Of a DNA stretch of 55,106 nt, positions 9,575-17,711 are shown piece by piece. The position numbers and the translations under genes are program-made. A model generated the notes under the pieces. It had not been told where the DNA came from and did no database searches. It saw nothing but the letters and a program-made list of their open reading frames with translations. Source of the stretch: Bacilli bacterium. GTDB lineage: Bacteria; Bacillota_I; Bacilli_A; RF39; UBA660. Within the stretch, counting starts at the first letter, position 1, and the number at the start of each line of letters is the position of its first letter. The stretch lies in assembly GCA_900769695.1 (NCBI GenBank), contig CAAGHO010000045.1:1-55106 (forward strand), given 5' to 3'.

Positions 9575-10012
9575 CTAATTGTCATCAAGTTTCAAAACTT
9601 CTATTTCTTCAACAACAGCCATTTGCTGTTCTAAAATAAGTTTTAATTTACGTTTAAATATTTTCATGTTATTTTCAATATTTTCGGCTTTAACTTCTAT
9701 TTTTTCAGCTTTTAAAAGTGATTCATTAACAATTCTACTAGCATTATGTTTTGCATCTGTAATTATCATATTAGATTCTTCACGGGCCATTCTTTTGATA
9801 TTGTCCCCTGCTTCTTCTGCTCTAATAATTGCATCTTTCAATGAAGCTTCTAAATTACGATAGTGAGCAAGTTCATTTCTCAAATTTTCAATTTCTGTCC
9901 TTTGAGATTTACATTTTGATATTATACCTTCTGTTTGGGTAATGACCTCTTCTACAAATTTATTTACCTCACTACGATTATATCCATTTGCTTCATAACT
10001 GAATTTTTCCAT
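9575..10012 (-). CDS. divIVA: DivIVA-like cell division/polarity protein
   Basis: Curvature-sensing scaffold at division septa and poles, also used in spore formation. The N-terminus MEKFSYEANGYNRSEVNKFV carries the DivIVA lipid-binding domain signature (F followed by a GYxxxEVxxF-like segment), and the rest is a coiled coil rich in E, K, A and I heptads. About 145 residues, in the family range. The start is the ATG at 10012, with GAGGTGAT directly upstream; the GTG at 10021 overlaps that site. It follows sepF and precedes the T-box of ileS, the order seen in Bacillus, but ylmG and ylmH are absent here. Confidence 0.9.
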   Translation of the reverse strand: MEKFSYEANGYNRSEVNKFVEEVITQTEGIISKCKSQRTEIENLRNELAHYRNLEASLKDAIIRAEEAGDNIKRMAREESNMIITDAKHNASRIVNESLLKAEKIEVKAENIENNMKIFKRKLKLILEQQMAVVEEIEVLKLDDN

Positions 10013-10048
10013 AGAAATCACCTCAGCCTATAAAGTAATTACTTATAA

Positions 10049-10474
10049 TTACCAATTAAATTCGTCTTCTTCTTCCTTTTTACTATTACGTGAAGATTTA
10101 GCAGGTGTAGTTTCATCACTTATTTTTCCTTCTACATTTACATTATTTGGTGTGCATAAGAATATTCCTCCACCAAGTTTTTGTAAATCTCCACCTATTG
10201 CATATAAAGTACCACTTAAAAAGTCAACTATTCTTTTTGCTTGATCTGGTGTAACCCTTTTTAAATTAACAACGACTGCATTACGTGATTTTAAATAATC
10301 AGCAATTTGTTGTGATTCAGAATATGCACGTGGTTCAAGTAAAATCATCTTTGAACCAGCTGCACCATTATCATCTTGATATGATTCTCTCGATGTAGAA
10401 TAATATTCTTCCTCTGCTGGTGTTTCTGTAACTTCTTCTCCACCGAATAAATTTTTTAGTTTATCTAATGCCAT
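10049..10474 (-). CDS. sepF: Cell division protein SepF
   Basis: FtsZ-binding membrane anchor protein of the Gram-positive septum. The N-terminal amphipathic helix MALDKLKNLFGG is followed by an acidic, Ser/Tyr-rich linker (about 13-40) and the SepF core: ILLEPRAYSESQQIADYLKS, VVNLKRVTPDQAKRIVDFLSG and GGDLQKLGGGIFLCTP. Length is 141 residues, with a short acidic tail. GGAGGAG lies five bases before the ATG. divIVA follows after 36 bases, probably on the same transcript. Confidence 0.96.
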   Translation of the reverse strand: MALDKLKNLFGGEEVTETPAEEEYYSTSRESYQDDNGAAGSKMILLEPRAYSESQQIADYLKSRNAVVVNLKRVTPDQAKRIVDFLSGTLYAIGGDLQKLGGGIFLCTPNNVNVEGKISDETTPAKSSRNSKKEEEDEFNW

Positions 10475-10662
10475 AAAAACTCCTCCATATATTTATATAT
10501 CTTAATTATTATTTTTTAATTTTACTCAAAATATTAGAATACTAAACACAATCAATTAAAAATCAGAACATAACATTATGTATCTTCCATCTAATATAAA
10601 ATATTGTATCACATTTATGCAAAAAGAGAAAGATAAAATATTAACAAATAATGATTTTTTGT

Positions 10663-12432
10663 TTATCTATACCAAATAGTAGCTAAATCGACATTGTTAC
10701 TGTTTGGTGCTGGATTTGGAAATTCAACATGCATTGAAATAGGAACTTTAAATGCCGTACCAAATGCAATACAATTTCCTGGTTGTAAGCTCTTCAATTG
10801 TTGTACTACTTCACTAGAAATATTAGGTACCATATTCTTGATGTAATCTAGATCTTTTGGATGTATCGTTCTTAAAATAACGAAGTTGGAACATTGAGAA
10901 ATGGTTGTATCAGAAAGTTCTGATGGTCTTTGAGTAATCAGTCCTAAAAATATTCCGTATTTTCTTCCCTCTTTTGTAATTCGTTCAAAGATGTTATAGC
11001 CTAAAATTTCAACATCTTTATCTTTTTGAACGTATCTATGTGCTTCCTCTATAAGTATATGAAATGGTATGCTTCCTCTATTCTCATTTTCAACAGCTAG
11101 TGAAAATAGCATTTTTGAAAGTATCTTTGTTATTACCTTAGCTATCCTATCATCAACATAGTTAATGTTAAAATTAACTATTTGGCATTTATTTCCAGTA
11201 AGCCTATCGGTTAATAAATCTGCAACATATGTATTTCGATCAACAAATTTTGGATATTCAAAATATTTTCTGTTATTACTATTGACTAATGAGTGAAGTC
11301 TAACACTCAATACATTAGCACTATCATATACTTTTTCACTTTTTAAGATTCCTTCAGAAATAAGGGCAAATTCTAAGGCTTCTTCTAAATCTGCTAAATT
11401 ATAAAAACAAGTTTTGCTATCTTTTTTTTCTTCTTGATCAAATTCCTTATGAATAAAACTTCTTATGAATTCAGTAACTAATTCTATTTCTTGAAATTTT
11501 CCTGTTTTATCAATGAACAGACACTGTTTCAAAGTTCTTACATATCCAGGTTGAACAATTTCTGATTCCAAATTTAACTGAGATGTATTAAATTTAGTAA
11601 GAATTGCTATAACTTGGTCCCTTATTTTAGTTGAATTTGCACCACTTAACAATATATCTTCTATAGCACGTGCTATTATGTCATTTTTGTATTTAATTAC
11701 TTCACTTTCCTCGCCAGTCAATACTGGTACTAGTTTTAGTGTTTTTTCTAAAATTGGCAATTGATTTGGAGTTGTAACATCTAAAAGAAGTGCTAAATCA
11801 TCAACATCAAGTAGCCAAGTTGGTATTTTAACGATATCTGAATCTGCAAAAGTCGTATTAGTTGTATAGGTTTTGTAAGATAAACTAGAGTTTTTATTTC
11901 TTAAGGTTACAAACGCATTAGTATATTCACCAAATGCATCAAAAATAAATATATTAGATTTAATTGGTGCAGTTGGAGTTGATGTAAATAATTTTTGAAT
12001 AATACTTGCTACAGTACAGCTTTTACCAGAACCACTATTTCCTAGTATTGCAAAATGATTGCTAAAGAAGTCGTTAATATTTATATTAATTCTATAGTTT
12101 TGGTAAATATTGGAAAATCCAAAAAAAGTTTGACCAATACTTGTTGTTTGCTTTCCTAGTATTAATTCTAATTCATTTAAGGCAATAATTCTTATTTTTG
12201 ACTTAAATGATGGTTTAGAAGAGAAACCAGGTAAAAATTTTTCATTTTTAATTTCACCAACTATATTGGCTGTTAATTGTGTTTGACTGACATTTACAAT
12301 TTCACCAACTATCTTTTTAGTTCCATCTTCAAAAATAACATGTAAATTTATTAAATTAGACTGACTATTAATATCAATAGCCAATTTTACAAATACCTGA
12401 TTATCAATTATTTCAGAAATACTTCCTAACAT
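10663..12432 (-). CDS. HerA-type hexameric ATPase (HAS-barrel plus DUF87)
   Basis: Predicted DNA translocase/helicase of the HerA-FtsK class. The first 100 residues or so look like the HAS-barrel (VGEIVNVSQTQLTANIVGEI); then come Walker A GNSGSGKS near residue 134, FDAFGEY, the Walker B region ILIEEAHRYV near 462, and a sensor segment LITQRPSELS with ILRTIHPKD. The start at 12432 has AAGGTG six bases upstream. HerA proteins usually act with a nuclease (NurA) or in defence pairs (for example with Sir2 or DUF4297). No NurA is present, but a nuclease gene of another family is divergent from it with a short shared spacer. A general housekeeping role is equally possible. Confidence 0.87.
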   Translation of the reverse strand: MLGSISEIIDNQVFVKLAIDINSQSNLINLHVIFEDGTKKIVGEIVNVSQTQLTANIVGEIKNEKFLPGFSSKPSFKSKIRIIALNELELILGKQTTSIGQTFFGFSNIYQNYRINININDFFSNHFAILGNSGSGKSCTVASIIQKLFTSTPTAPIKSNIFIFDAFGEYTNAFVTLRNKNSSLSYKTYTTNTTFADSDIVKIPTWLLDVDDLALLLDVTTPNQLPILEKTLKLVPVLTGEESEVIKYKNDIIARAIEDILLSGANSTKIRDQVIAILTKFNTSQLNLESEIVQPGYVRTLKQCLFIDKTGKFQEIELVTEFIRSFIHKEFDQEEKKDSKTCFYNLADLEEALEFALISEGILKSEKVYDSANVLSVRLHSLVNSNNRKYFEYPKFVDRNTYVADLLTDRLTGNKCQIVNFNINYVDDRIAKVITKILSKMLFSLAVENENRGSIPFHILIEEAHRYVQKDKDVEILGYNIFERITKEGRKYGIFLGLITQRPSELSDTTISQCSNFVILRTIHPKDLDYIKNMVPNISSEVVQQLKSLQPGNCIAFGTAFKVPISMHVEFPNPAPNSNNVDLATIWYR

Positions 12433-12469
12433 TTCATACACCTTCTTACTCTAACTTAGATTATAACAT

Positions 12470-12475
12470 GAAGAA
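12470..12475 (-). promoter_or_regulatory. Extended -10 of the HerA-type gene
   Basis: Minus-strand TGT followed by a perfect TATAAT; no good -35 is visible, only a T-rich stretch. Confidence 0.5.
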
Positions 12476-12518
12476 AAGTAAAAAAAAAGAATTTTAAGTA
12501 AAAAAATAAAGCACATAC

Positions 12519-12524
12519 TATAAT
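12519..12524 (+). promoter_or_regulatory. -10 element of the nuclease gene
   Basis: A perfect TATAAT 27 bases before the start codon, followed by AAAGGAG. The -35 region is A-rich without a clear hexamer. Confidence 0.5.
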
Positions 12525-12550
12525 ATTATTAGAAAGGAGAAAGTAAAAAA

Positions 12551-13282
12551 ATGTTATACGTAAATGAACTCAAAGAGAGAATAAATATTATTAAAGAAAA
12601 AGGATGGATACCTTGTAGTCATAGTAATTACGGTAATGCTGGATTAAAATTAGAAAAAATGTTAAATATAAATTCTGGTGATTTTGAAATTCCAGATTAT
12701 AATAATATAGAAATAAAAACCAAAAAATCTATTTTTCATAAAACTATTACTTTGTTTAGTGCTACACCAGATAGTTATCTATTTGAAATAAAAAGACTAC
12801 ATAGAATGTATGGATATCCAGAAAGAAAAAATAGTACATATAAAGTCTTAAATAAAAGCGTTTTTTGCAAGAAATACACTTATATATATAATGGAATATA
12901 TTTCTCATTAAACGTTAATTATGAAGAAGAAAAGGTAGAATTAATAATTTGTGATAAAAATTTAAATGTTATTGACAAGTATACTAGTTGGTCTTTTTCA
13001 TTATTAAAAGAAAAATTGGAAAGAAAATTAAAATATTTATGTTATGTTACAATAGATACATATTATTCACATTCACAATTATATGTAAAATATAAAAATG
13101 ATAGATATTTCAAATTAAAAAGTTTTTCTATATTCTTAAAATTAATTGACGATGGAAAAATATCTATAACATTTCGGATAGGTGTATTTAAATCAGGAAA
13201 AAGAAAAGGTCAAATACACGATCACGGTACGGAATTTGGTATTGATGAAATCAATTTACAATTATTGTTTGATGAAATATAA
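12551..13282 (+). CDS. MvaI/BcnI-family restriction endonuclease, no methylase nearby
   Basis: Predicted PD-(D/E)xK nuclease. The sequence reads GWIPCSHSNYGNAGLKLEKML near the start, then PDYNNIEIKTKK (about 49-60), which supplies the PD...ExK catalytic core, LFSATPDS (about 71-78) and, at the C-terminus, IGVFKSGKRKGQIHDHGTEF, all typical of the MvaI/BcnI-like family. The length of 243 residues is normal. Family members include monomeric restriction enzymes that nick and cut short sites. No DNA methyltransferase is seen in the window, so either host DNA is protected elsewhere or the enzyme recognises something other than unmodified host sites. It lies between a HerA-type ATPase gene and a tRNA operon. 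Confidence 0.85.
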   Translation: MLYVNELKERINIIKEKGWIPCSHSNYGNAGLKLEKMLNINSGDFEIPDYNNIEIKTKKSIFHKTITLFSATPDSYLFEIKRLHRMYGYPERKNSTYKVLNKSVFCKKYTYIYNGIYFSLNVNYEEEKVELIICDKNLNVIDKYTSWSFSLLKEKLERKLKYLCYVTIDTYYSHSQLYVKYKNDRYFKLKSFSIFLKLIDDGKISITFRIGVFKSGKRKGQIHDHGTEFGIDEINLQLLFDEI

Positions 13283-13313
13283 AAAAATCTTGATATTAAA
13301 ATCAAGATTTTTT
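13281..13313. terminator. Bidirectional terminator between nuclease gene and tRNA operon
   Basis: AAAATCTTGAT pairs with ATCAAGATTTT; A and T runs flank both sides, so it can end transcription from either strand. Confidence 0.85.
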
Positions 13314-13323
13314 AATTACAAAA

Positions 13324-13400
13324 TGGTCGAGAAGACAGGATTTGAACCTGCAACCTCATGGTCCCAAACCACGTGCTCTACCAAGTTGAGCCACTTCTCG
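13324..13400 (-). tRNA. tRNA-Pro (anticodon TGG)
   Basis: Cloverleaf with acceptor CGAGAAG/CTTCTCG, anticodon loop TTTGGGA and encoded CCA. Last gene of the 12-tRNA operon. Confidence 0.95.
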
Positions 13401-13404
13401 AAAA

Positions 13405-13481
<77 letters not shown>

Positions 13482-13529
13482 ATGTCATTATAACCAACTA
13501 TCATATATTAAAATTAACTATTACTAAAT

Positions 13530-13605
13530 TGGTGGCTCCAGCGGGAATCGAACCAGCGACACAGGGATTTTCAGTCCCTTGCTCTACCGACTGAGCTATG
13601 AAGCC
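13530..13605 (-). tRNA. tRNA-Phe (anticodon GAA)
   Basis: Acceptor GGCTTCA/TGGAGCC with one G-T pair, anticodon loop CTGAAAA, CCA encoded. Confidence 0.95.
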
Positions 13606-13610
13606 ATATA

Positions 13611-13687
13611 TGGCGGTTCCAACGGGACTCGAACCCGCGATCTTCTGCGTGACAGGCAGACGTGTTAACCAGCTGCACCATGGAACC
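13611..13687 (-). tRNA. tRNA-Asp (anticodon GTC)
   Basis: Acceptor GGTTCCA/TGGAACC, anticodon loop CTGTCAC, G discriminator, CCA encoded. Confidence 0.95.
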
Positions 13688-13703
13688 GTGTAAATAACAA
13701 AAT

Positions 13704-13780
13704 TGGTTGCGGGAGGAGGATTTGAACCTCCGGCCTCTGGGTTATGAGCCCAACGAGCTACCAGGCTGCTCTATCCCGCG
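13704..13780 (-). tRNA. Initiator tRNA-fMet (anticodon CAT)
   Basis: Anticodon loop CTCATAA. The unpaired C1/A72 end and three G-C pairs (GGG/CCC) next to the anticodon loop mark an initiator and not an elongator. Confidence 0.95.
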
Positions 13781-13786
13781 ATAAGA

Positions 13787-13879
13787 TGGCGGAGGAAAAG
13801 GGATTCGAACCCCTGCGCCGCTTGCGCGACCTTCCGGTTTTCAAGACCGGTCCCTTCAACCAGACTTGGGTATTCCTCC
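13787..13879 (-). tRNA. tRNA-Ser (anticodon TGA)
   Basis: Long variable arm, anticodon loop CTTGAAA, acceptor GGAGGAA/TTCCTCC, G discriminator, CCA encoded. Confidence 0.95.
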
Positions 13880-13885
13880 ATATGA

Positions 13886-13974
13886 TGGTGCCTAAGGCCG
13901 GACTTGAACCGGCACGAGGGTTGATTCTCGCAGGATTTTAAGTCCTGTGCGTCTACCAATTCCGCCACTCAGGC
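13886..13974 (-). tRNA. tRNA-Leu (anticodon TAA)
   Basis: Long variable arm, anticodon loop CTTAAAA, acceptor GCCTGAG/CTTAGGC, CCA encoded. Confidence 0.95.
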
Positions 13975-13977
13975 ATA

Positions 13978-14053
13978 TGGTGACCTGTATGAGATTCGAA
14001 CTCATGACCCTTTGATTAAAAGTCAAATGCTCTACCAACTGAGCTAACAGATC
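13978..14053 (-). tRNA. tRNA-Lys (anticodon TTT)
   Basis: Anticodon loop CTTTTAA; acceptor GATCTGT/ACAGGTC; CCA encoded. A second tRNA-Lys with anticodon CTT lies at 34.4 kb. Confidence 0.95.
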
Positions 14054-14067
14054 ATAAACAATCAAGA

Positions 14068-14142
14068 TGGCTGCCTCGGTTAGATTCGAACTAACGCATG
14101 TCAGAGTCAAAGTCTGATGCCTTACCACTTGGCTACGAGGCA
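14068..14142 (-). tRNA. tRNA-Gln (anticodon TTG)
   Basis: Anticodon loop CTTTGAC; acceptor TGCCTCG/CGAGGCA; G discriminator; CCA encoded. Confidence 0.95.
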
Positions 14143-14151
14143 ATCAAGTAA

Positions 14152-14236
14152 TGGTGGAGAGAGATGGATTCGAACCATCGAACCCAAAGGGAACAGATTT
14201 ACAGTCTGTCGCGTTTAGCCACTTCGCTACCTCTCC
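14152..14236 (-). tRNA. tRNA-Tyr (anticodon GTA)
   Basis: Long variable arm as in bacterial tRNA-Tyr, anticodon loop CTGTAAA, acceptor GGAGAGG/TCTCTCC, CCA encoded. Confidence 0.95.
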
Positions 14237-14244
14237 AAAAAAAA

Positions 14245-14320
14245 TGGTGCCGAAACCAGGACTTGAACCCGGAACCTACTGATTACAAATCAGTTGCTCT
14301 ACCAATTGAGCTATTTCGGC
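14245..14320 (-). tRNA. tRNA-Thr (anticodon TGT)
   Basis: Anticodon loop TTTGTAA; acceptor GCCGAAA/TTTCGGC; CCA encoded. Confidence 0.95.
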
Positions 14321-14329
14321 AAAAAAACA

Positions 14330-14406
14330 TGGTGGGCGATATAGGACTCGAACCTATGACCCCCTGCTTGTAAGGCAGGTGCTCTAACCAACTGAGCTAA
14401 TCGCCC
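14330..14406 (-). tRNA. tRNA-Val (anticodon TAC)
   Basis: First gene of the operon. Anticodon loop CTTACAA; acceptor GGGCGAT/ATCGCCC; CCA encoded. Confidence 0.95.
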
Positions 14407-14432
14407 AATAAAATAATCAGTTGACATTAACA

Positions 14433-14461
14433 AATATACCAGTTAATAAAAATTTTGTCAA
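14433..14461 (-). promoter_or_regulatory. Promoter of the 12-tRNA operon
   Basis: Minus-strand TTGACA (14456-14461), 17-base spacer, TATATT (14433-14438). This is a near-consensus sigma-A promoter about 25 bases ahead of tRNA-Val. Confidence 0.85.
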
Positions 14462-14469
14462 TACCGATT

Positions 14470-14841
14470 TTATATTTTTTTTATTTTATTAGCAATTTCC
14501 TTGTCTTTTTTGTCAATCCACATATCTAAATTTGCTTCCAAAGTACCAAATCCATGAATTGTTTCTTTTATCTTTCTTCTTTTTTCACAACTTTTTCTAT
14601 AACTAAAACCCTTTATACTTAGTTTTGCATGATAATTATAATCGTCAATTTCTAAGATTTTTACTTTTATTGTTTCGCCGATTGATACATAATCATTTAA
14701 ATTTCTAACAAATGAATCAGAAACCTCAGATATATGAATAAGACCACTATAGTAACTACCAAGACTAACAAAAATACCGTACTTTTCAATTCCTGTCACA
14801 CATCCAGTTACTATACTTCCAACTTTATAATAGTTCTTCAT
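14470..14841 (-). CDS. cvfD: S1-domain RNA-binding protein CvfD/YugI (general stress protein 13)
   Basis: Small ribosome-associated S1-domain protein. The S1 fold occupies residues 1-75: VGSIVTGCVTGIEKYGIFVSL, GLIHISEVS, then VKILEIDDYNYHAKLSIKG. A basic, helical tail follows. The length of 123 residues matches the CvfD/GSP13 family of Firmicutes. GGGAGG lies about 12 bases before the ATG, slightly far. Its own promoter lies upstream. Known relatives modulate translation under stress; the same role here is by family inference. Confidence 0.85.
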   Translation of the reverse strand: MKNYYKVGSIVTGCVTGIEKYGIFVSLGSYYSGLIHISEVSDSFVRNLNDYVSIGETIKVKILEIDDYNYHAKLSIKGFSYRKSCEKRRKIKETIHGFGTLEANLDMWIDKKDKEIANKIKKI

Positions 14842-14871
14842 ATTAGGGTCATCCCTCCCACATATAAATGT

Positions 14872-14900
14872 ATTATATCAAATAAGTATAAAAAGAACAA
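14872..14900 (-). promoter_or_regulatory. Promoter of cvfD
   Basis: Minus-strand TTGTTC (14895-14900), 17 bases ending in TGA, perfect TATAAT (14872-14877). Confidence 0.7.
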
Positions 14901-14915
14901 GAAACATCAAAAATA

Positions 14916-14944
14916 TTTACATAAAGTTTATTGTAAGTTATAAT
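14916..14944 (+). promoter_or_regulatory. Promoter of the nfuA-like gene
   Basis: TTTACA (14916-14921), 17 bases, perfect TATAAT (14939-14944). Divergent from and face to face with the cvfD promoter. Confidence 0.75.
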
Positions 14945-14963
14945 TTAATTGGTGATATTGTAT

Positions 14964-15197
14964 ATGGATAAGAGAATCGAAGAACAAATAAATATAGTTA
15001 TTAATAAAATAAGACCATTCTTACTAAGTGATGGTGGAGATATTGAATTTATAAAATATGAAAATTCAATACTTTATGTAAAACTTACCGGAGCTTGTGC
15101 AAAATGTAATATGATTGATATAACATTGAAAGATGGTATTGAACAATTAATAATTAATGAAATACCAGAAATCAGTCAAGTAGTAAATATTGATTAA
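14964..15197 (+). CDS. nfuA: NifU-like iron-sulfur scaffold protein (NfuA C-domain type)
   Basis: Single NifU C-terminal domain of 77 residues, thought to carry and pass on Fe-S clusters. IRPFLLSDGGDIEF and the cluster motif GACAKCNM (two Cys around residues 44-47) are diagnostic, followed by TLKDGIEQLI. The start is placed at the ATG at 14964, because GGTGAT lies just upstream; the TTG at 14949 would precede the ribosome binding site. In Bacillus nfuA (yutI) lies beside yutH, as it does here, though in this window the two genes converge. Confidence 0.92.
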   Translation: MDKRIEEQINIVINKIRPFLLSDGGDIEFIKYENSILYVKLTGACAKCNMIDITLKDGIEQLIINEIPEISQVVNID

Positions 15198-15199
15198 AT

Positions 15200-16111
15200 T
15201 TAAATCCAAGTTATTCTTGGTATTTTTTTTTGTAAATTTATTACATCATAAATATCCTTTATATAGTCCTCATACTCATCAGCTCTATTTACTAATGAAA
15301 GTATCATTTTTTCATCCGCATTAGTATTTATTATCATATCACAACTATCAAAAAAAAATGTGGGAAACAACATCCTTGCATAAACAAGTTCTAATTCAAT
15401 ATCATTCAGCGTTATTTTATCAAAAAATGACTTTATGTTTTTTTTTGAACATTGAGTCCTTAAATTACTGAAAAACATATATTTTAAATATTCCGCTACA
15501 TCTCTACTTGGAAAATCAATTATTATATTTTGTGGATCATTAAAATTTTCATCAACAATTCTTATATGTGAAATTGTTTTTAATTGATATTTTAGATATC
15601 TTTCAAAAATGTTTTTGAAATAAGAAATCGCATTTTCTGCCATTCCTATATAATAACCAACATATTTTACTAACATTGGAAATTTGTTTTCAATATGTTT
15701 TATTTGATATTCTATATAATCAACCTTTGTGGACCATAGAATATCCCAATTAGAATGATCTATGTCCTTAAGAAATTCACTTGATGTATCATCATATTTT
15801 CCATTTTCTTCCATTATTTGATCAAAAAAGATTTTTTTACCGAGATTTTCATATTTTTCTGTCAAAATATAATCAGTACCATATATATTTGTTATTATGT
15901 CATTAAACTTATTTTTCAAAATTTTATCCGATCTTTTTTTATCATTAAAAAATTTATATATTTCTATTATTTCATTTTTTTGTCTAATTAATGGTGAAAG
16001 AACATAATTGTTATCATTGTATTGGAAAACATACTTACATCCTTTTTTTATCATATTTACATTTTCAAATCCATAATAGTAACTAATTAATTCTTCTATC
16101 TTTCTCACCAC
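15200..16111 (-). CDS. yutH: YutH-like spore coat-associated kinase-fold protein
   Basis: Resembles the CotS/YutH group of kinase-like proteins associated with spore coats. Recognisable parts are DHSNWDILWSTKVDYIEYQI (about 117-137), an aromatic helical segment VKYVGYYIGMAENAISYF, and IIIDFPSRDVAEYLKY, which corresponds to the DxPSRDLAEY box of YutH. The 303 residues are slightly short for the family (about 330-340). The catalytic residues of true kinases cannot be assigned with confidence, so it may be a pseudokinase. The start is one of two adjacent GTG codons behind AGGTGG. The neighbours nfuA, yutD and yunB are near yutH in Bacillus too. Confidence 0.65.
   Translation of the reverse strand: MVRKIEELISYYYGFENVNMIKKGCKYVFQYNDNNYVLSPLIRQKNEIIEIYKFFNDKKRSDKILKNKFNDIITNIYGTDYILTEKYENLGKKIFFDQIMEENGKYDDTSSEFLKDIDHSNWDILWSTKVDYIEYQIKHIENKFPMLVKYVGYYIGMAENAISYFKNIFERYLKYQLKTISHIRIVDENFNDPQNIIIDFPSRDVAEYLKYMFFSNLRTQCSKKNIKSFFDKITLNDIELELVYARMLFPTFFFDSCDMIINTNADEKMILSLVNRADEYEDYIKDIYDVINLQKKIPRITWI
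15203..15231 (+). terminator. Terminator of nfuA
   Basis: CCAAG/CTTGG hairpin (15206-15210 with 15216-15220) and a long T run, inside the 3' end of the convergent yutH-like gene. Confidence 0.7.
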
Positions 16112-16134
16112 TTTCCACCTAAAATATAATATGC

Positions 16135-16165
16135 AAAAAAAATGAGAAAATTACTTTCTCATTTT
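16135..16165 (-). terminator. Terminator of the coiled-coil gene
   Basis: On the minus strand AAAATGAGAAA pairs with TTTCTCATTTT and runs into T residues. It includes the stop codon of the gene. Confidence 0.75.
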
Positions 16166-17350
16166 ACCAGAAACAACTGCACCACTACTCCTTGCTTCAC
16201 CTGCAAGCATTTTATCAAGTGCATCAATGCTATTCAATGCAGCTTGTCTAGCTGACAGATTTCGCTTAGTTTCCTTTTCTACTTCAAGTTGTTGATTTCT
16301 TAATTTTTTGTTTTCTGCCTCGCATAGTTCTAATTGTTCTCTTGCAGCTTTCATTTTTTCTAACATTTCACTTTCTGCAGCTTTAGCCTCTTTTTCACTA
16401 TTTTCTTTTTGAATCATTTGTTGTTCCAAATCATTTTTTAATTCCAAGTGATCTTGTTGTGCTCGTACAAGAGCCTCACATAAAGCATCTAACTCTTCAT
16501 CAACACTAGCATTACCATTTACACCACTTGCAAAAATCGAACTAAAATCAGTAGTCACTTCACTATCCATTGAATTATCTTCAACACTTGAAACGGTGTT
16601 AGCAGAATTAGAAACAGTTGGAATTACATTTTTATTATCAACAAAATATCCAAAAACATCCTCGCTATTTTCAGATAACCCTTCTGATTCATCATCTTGT
16701 CTACCCATGCCAATATCATCTTGAGTAATATTTTCTCTATTAAAATGGTTCACCGAATCTTCACTATCTACCTTTTTTTCTGTATTTTCATCACCAACTA
16801 CTGGTTGTTGGTTTGATTGTATCCTAGATTTTTCTATTTCTTCATCCAAAGCACTAAAATCTATTCCAATATCATTTTTGTTTTCTTTAGATCTATTAAA
16901 TAATTTGTCAACATTAGGAACATTAACTTCAGATACATTTAATTTTTCTGAAAGATATTCTCCAAGTCTCTTAAACTTATTAACAATGACATTATTTTTC
17001 ATAAATTCCATTAAATTAATTGCTCTAGTGTATGATTTAATTGCCCTCTCATTATAATGATATTGCATACTTCGTAATGTGACTACTTGTAAATTTAAAA
17101 TAGCAGTTTCTTCCAAACTCAAGTCATCTTTGTTAGCCAGTTTTTTTTCAATTTTATCAGCCTTTTCTTCATAATCCAAACTGGTTTGCATATGCTTCAT
17201 AGCTCCTGAAAATAAAAATTTATTCTTTGATTCTACATTTTTTTTAGATTTTTCAGTTAATTTTACTCTTTTAGTTTCCTTTTTATTTCTATCATTTTCA
17301 ACACTGCTATAATCTCTGTCATCACCTAAAATATCAACTTGTTCCATCAT
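16151..17350 (-). CDS. Unknown acidic coiled-coil protein
   Basis: I do not recognise a family. The 399 residues fall into three parts. Residues 1-150 are basic and helical, with AMKHMQTSLDYEEKADKIE and LNLQVVTLRSMQYHYNERA resembling a small helical bundle. Residues 165-275 are acidic and low in complexity (D, E, S, N), probably disordered. Residues 280-385 form a long coiled coil (ALVRAQQDHLELKNDLEQQM onward) ending in a short basic tail. No signal peptide or membrane segment. AGGAGG precedes the ATG. It lies 17 bases downstream of a DUF1292 gene on the same strand and amid sporulation genes, which suggests but does not show a structural role in spores or cell architecture. Confidence 0.75.
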   Translation of the reverse strand: MMEQVDILGDDRDYSSVENDRNKKETKRVKLTEKSKKNVESKNKFLFSGAMKHMQTSLDYEEKADKIEKKLANKDDLSLEETAILNLQVVTLRSMQYHYNERAIKSYTRAINLMEFMKNNVIVNKFKRLGEYLSEKLNVSEVNVPNVDKLFNRSKENKNDIGIDFSALDEEIEKSRIQSNQQPVVGDENTEKKVDSEDSVNHFNRENITQDDIGMGRQDDESEGLSENSEDVFGYFVDNKNVIPTVSNSANTVSSVEDNSMDSEVTTDFSSIFASGVNGNASVDEELDALCEALVRAQQDHLELKNDLEQQMIQKENSEKEAKAAESEMLEKMKAAREQLELCEAENKKLRNQQLEVEKETKRNLSARQAALNSIDALDKMLAGEARSSGAVVSGKMRK

Positions 17351-17367
17351 AATATAACCTCCTATTT

Positions 17368-17646
17368 CTATTCATCCTTTGATAGTTCTCTTAATACATC
17401 TTTGATACGATTCCATTCGTTTTCACTCTCAACCCCAAGCAATTTTGCTTCTCCTGAACTACGATCAACGTTAGAAACATAAACTGTTACATTTCCGTTT
17501 TCATCTTTCTCGTTTTTTGTATATACAACATATTCTTTCTTTGTATCTTTAAATTCAAAAGCAATTATAACCTCAACATCTTCCTTTGTACCATCTTCAG
17601 AAATTATAGACATAATTTTCTTTTGTTCATCAACACTTTTATCCAT
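17368..17646 (-). CDS. DUF1292 family protein (YrzB-like)
   Basis: Small acidic soluble protein of 92 residues. The pattern IISEDGTKEDVEVIIAFEF, YVVYTKNEKDENGNVTVYVS and a final helix with W (ESENEWNRIKDVLREL) is that of DUF1292, widespread in Firmicutes and of unknown function. In Bacillus the relative yrzB accompanies ruvX-like genes, which are not here. It is followed closely by the unknown coiled-coil gene. Confidence 0.75.
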   Translation of the reverse strand: MDKSVDEQKKIMSIISEDGTKEDVEVIIAFEFKDTKKEYVVYTKNEKDENGNVTVYVSNVDRSSGEAKLLGVESENEWNRIKDVLRELSKDE

Positions 17647-17711
17647 AGGTATGTCCTCCCTTTACTATTCATATAATATCATTTTATCATATTTACGAAA
17701 TTTTACAATAG

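Noticed and set aside
13769..13795. CRISPR-like regular spacing in the tRNA array
   Set aside because: The similarity between units is that of tRNA T-arms and CCA ends; unit sequences and lengths differ and no spacers are present.
14421..14449. Plus-strand TTGACA-N17-TAATAA overlapping the tRNA operon promoter
   Set aside because: It points into the antisense of cvfD with no gene downstream; the match arises in an AT-rich stretch and the minus-strand promoter fits the tRNA operon better.
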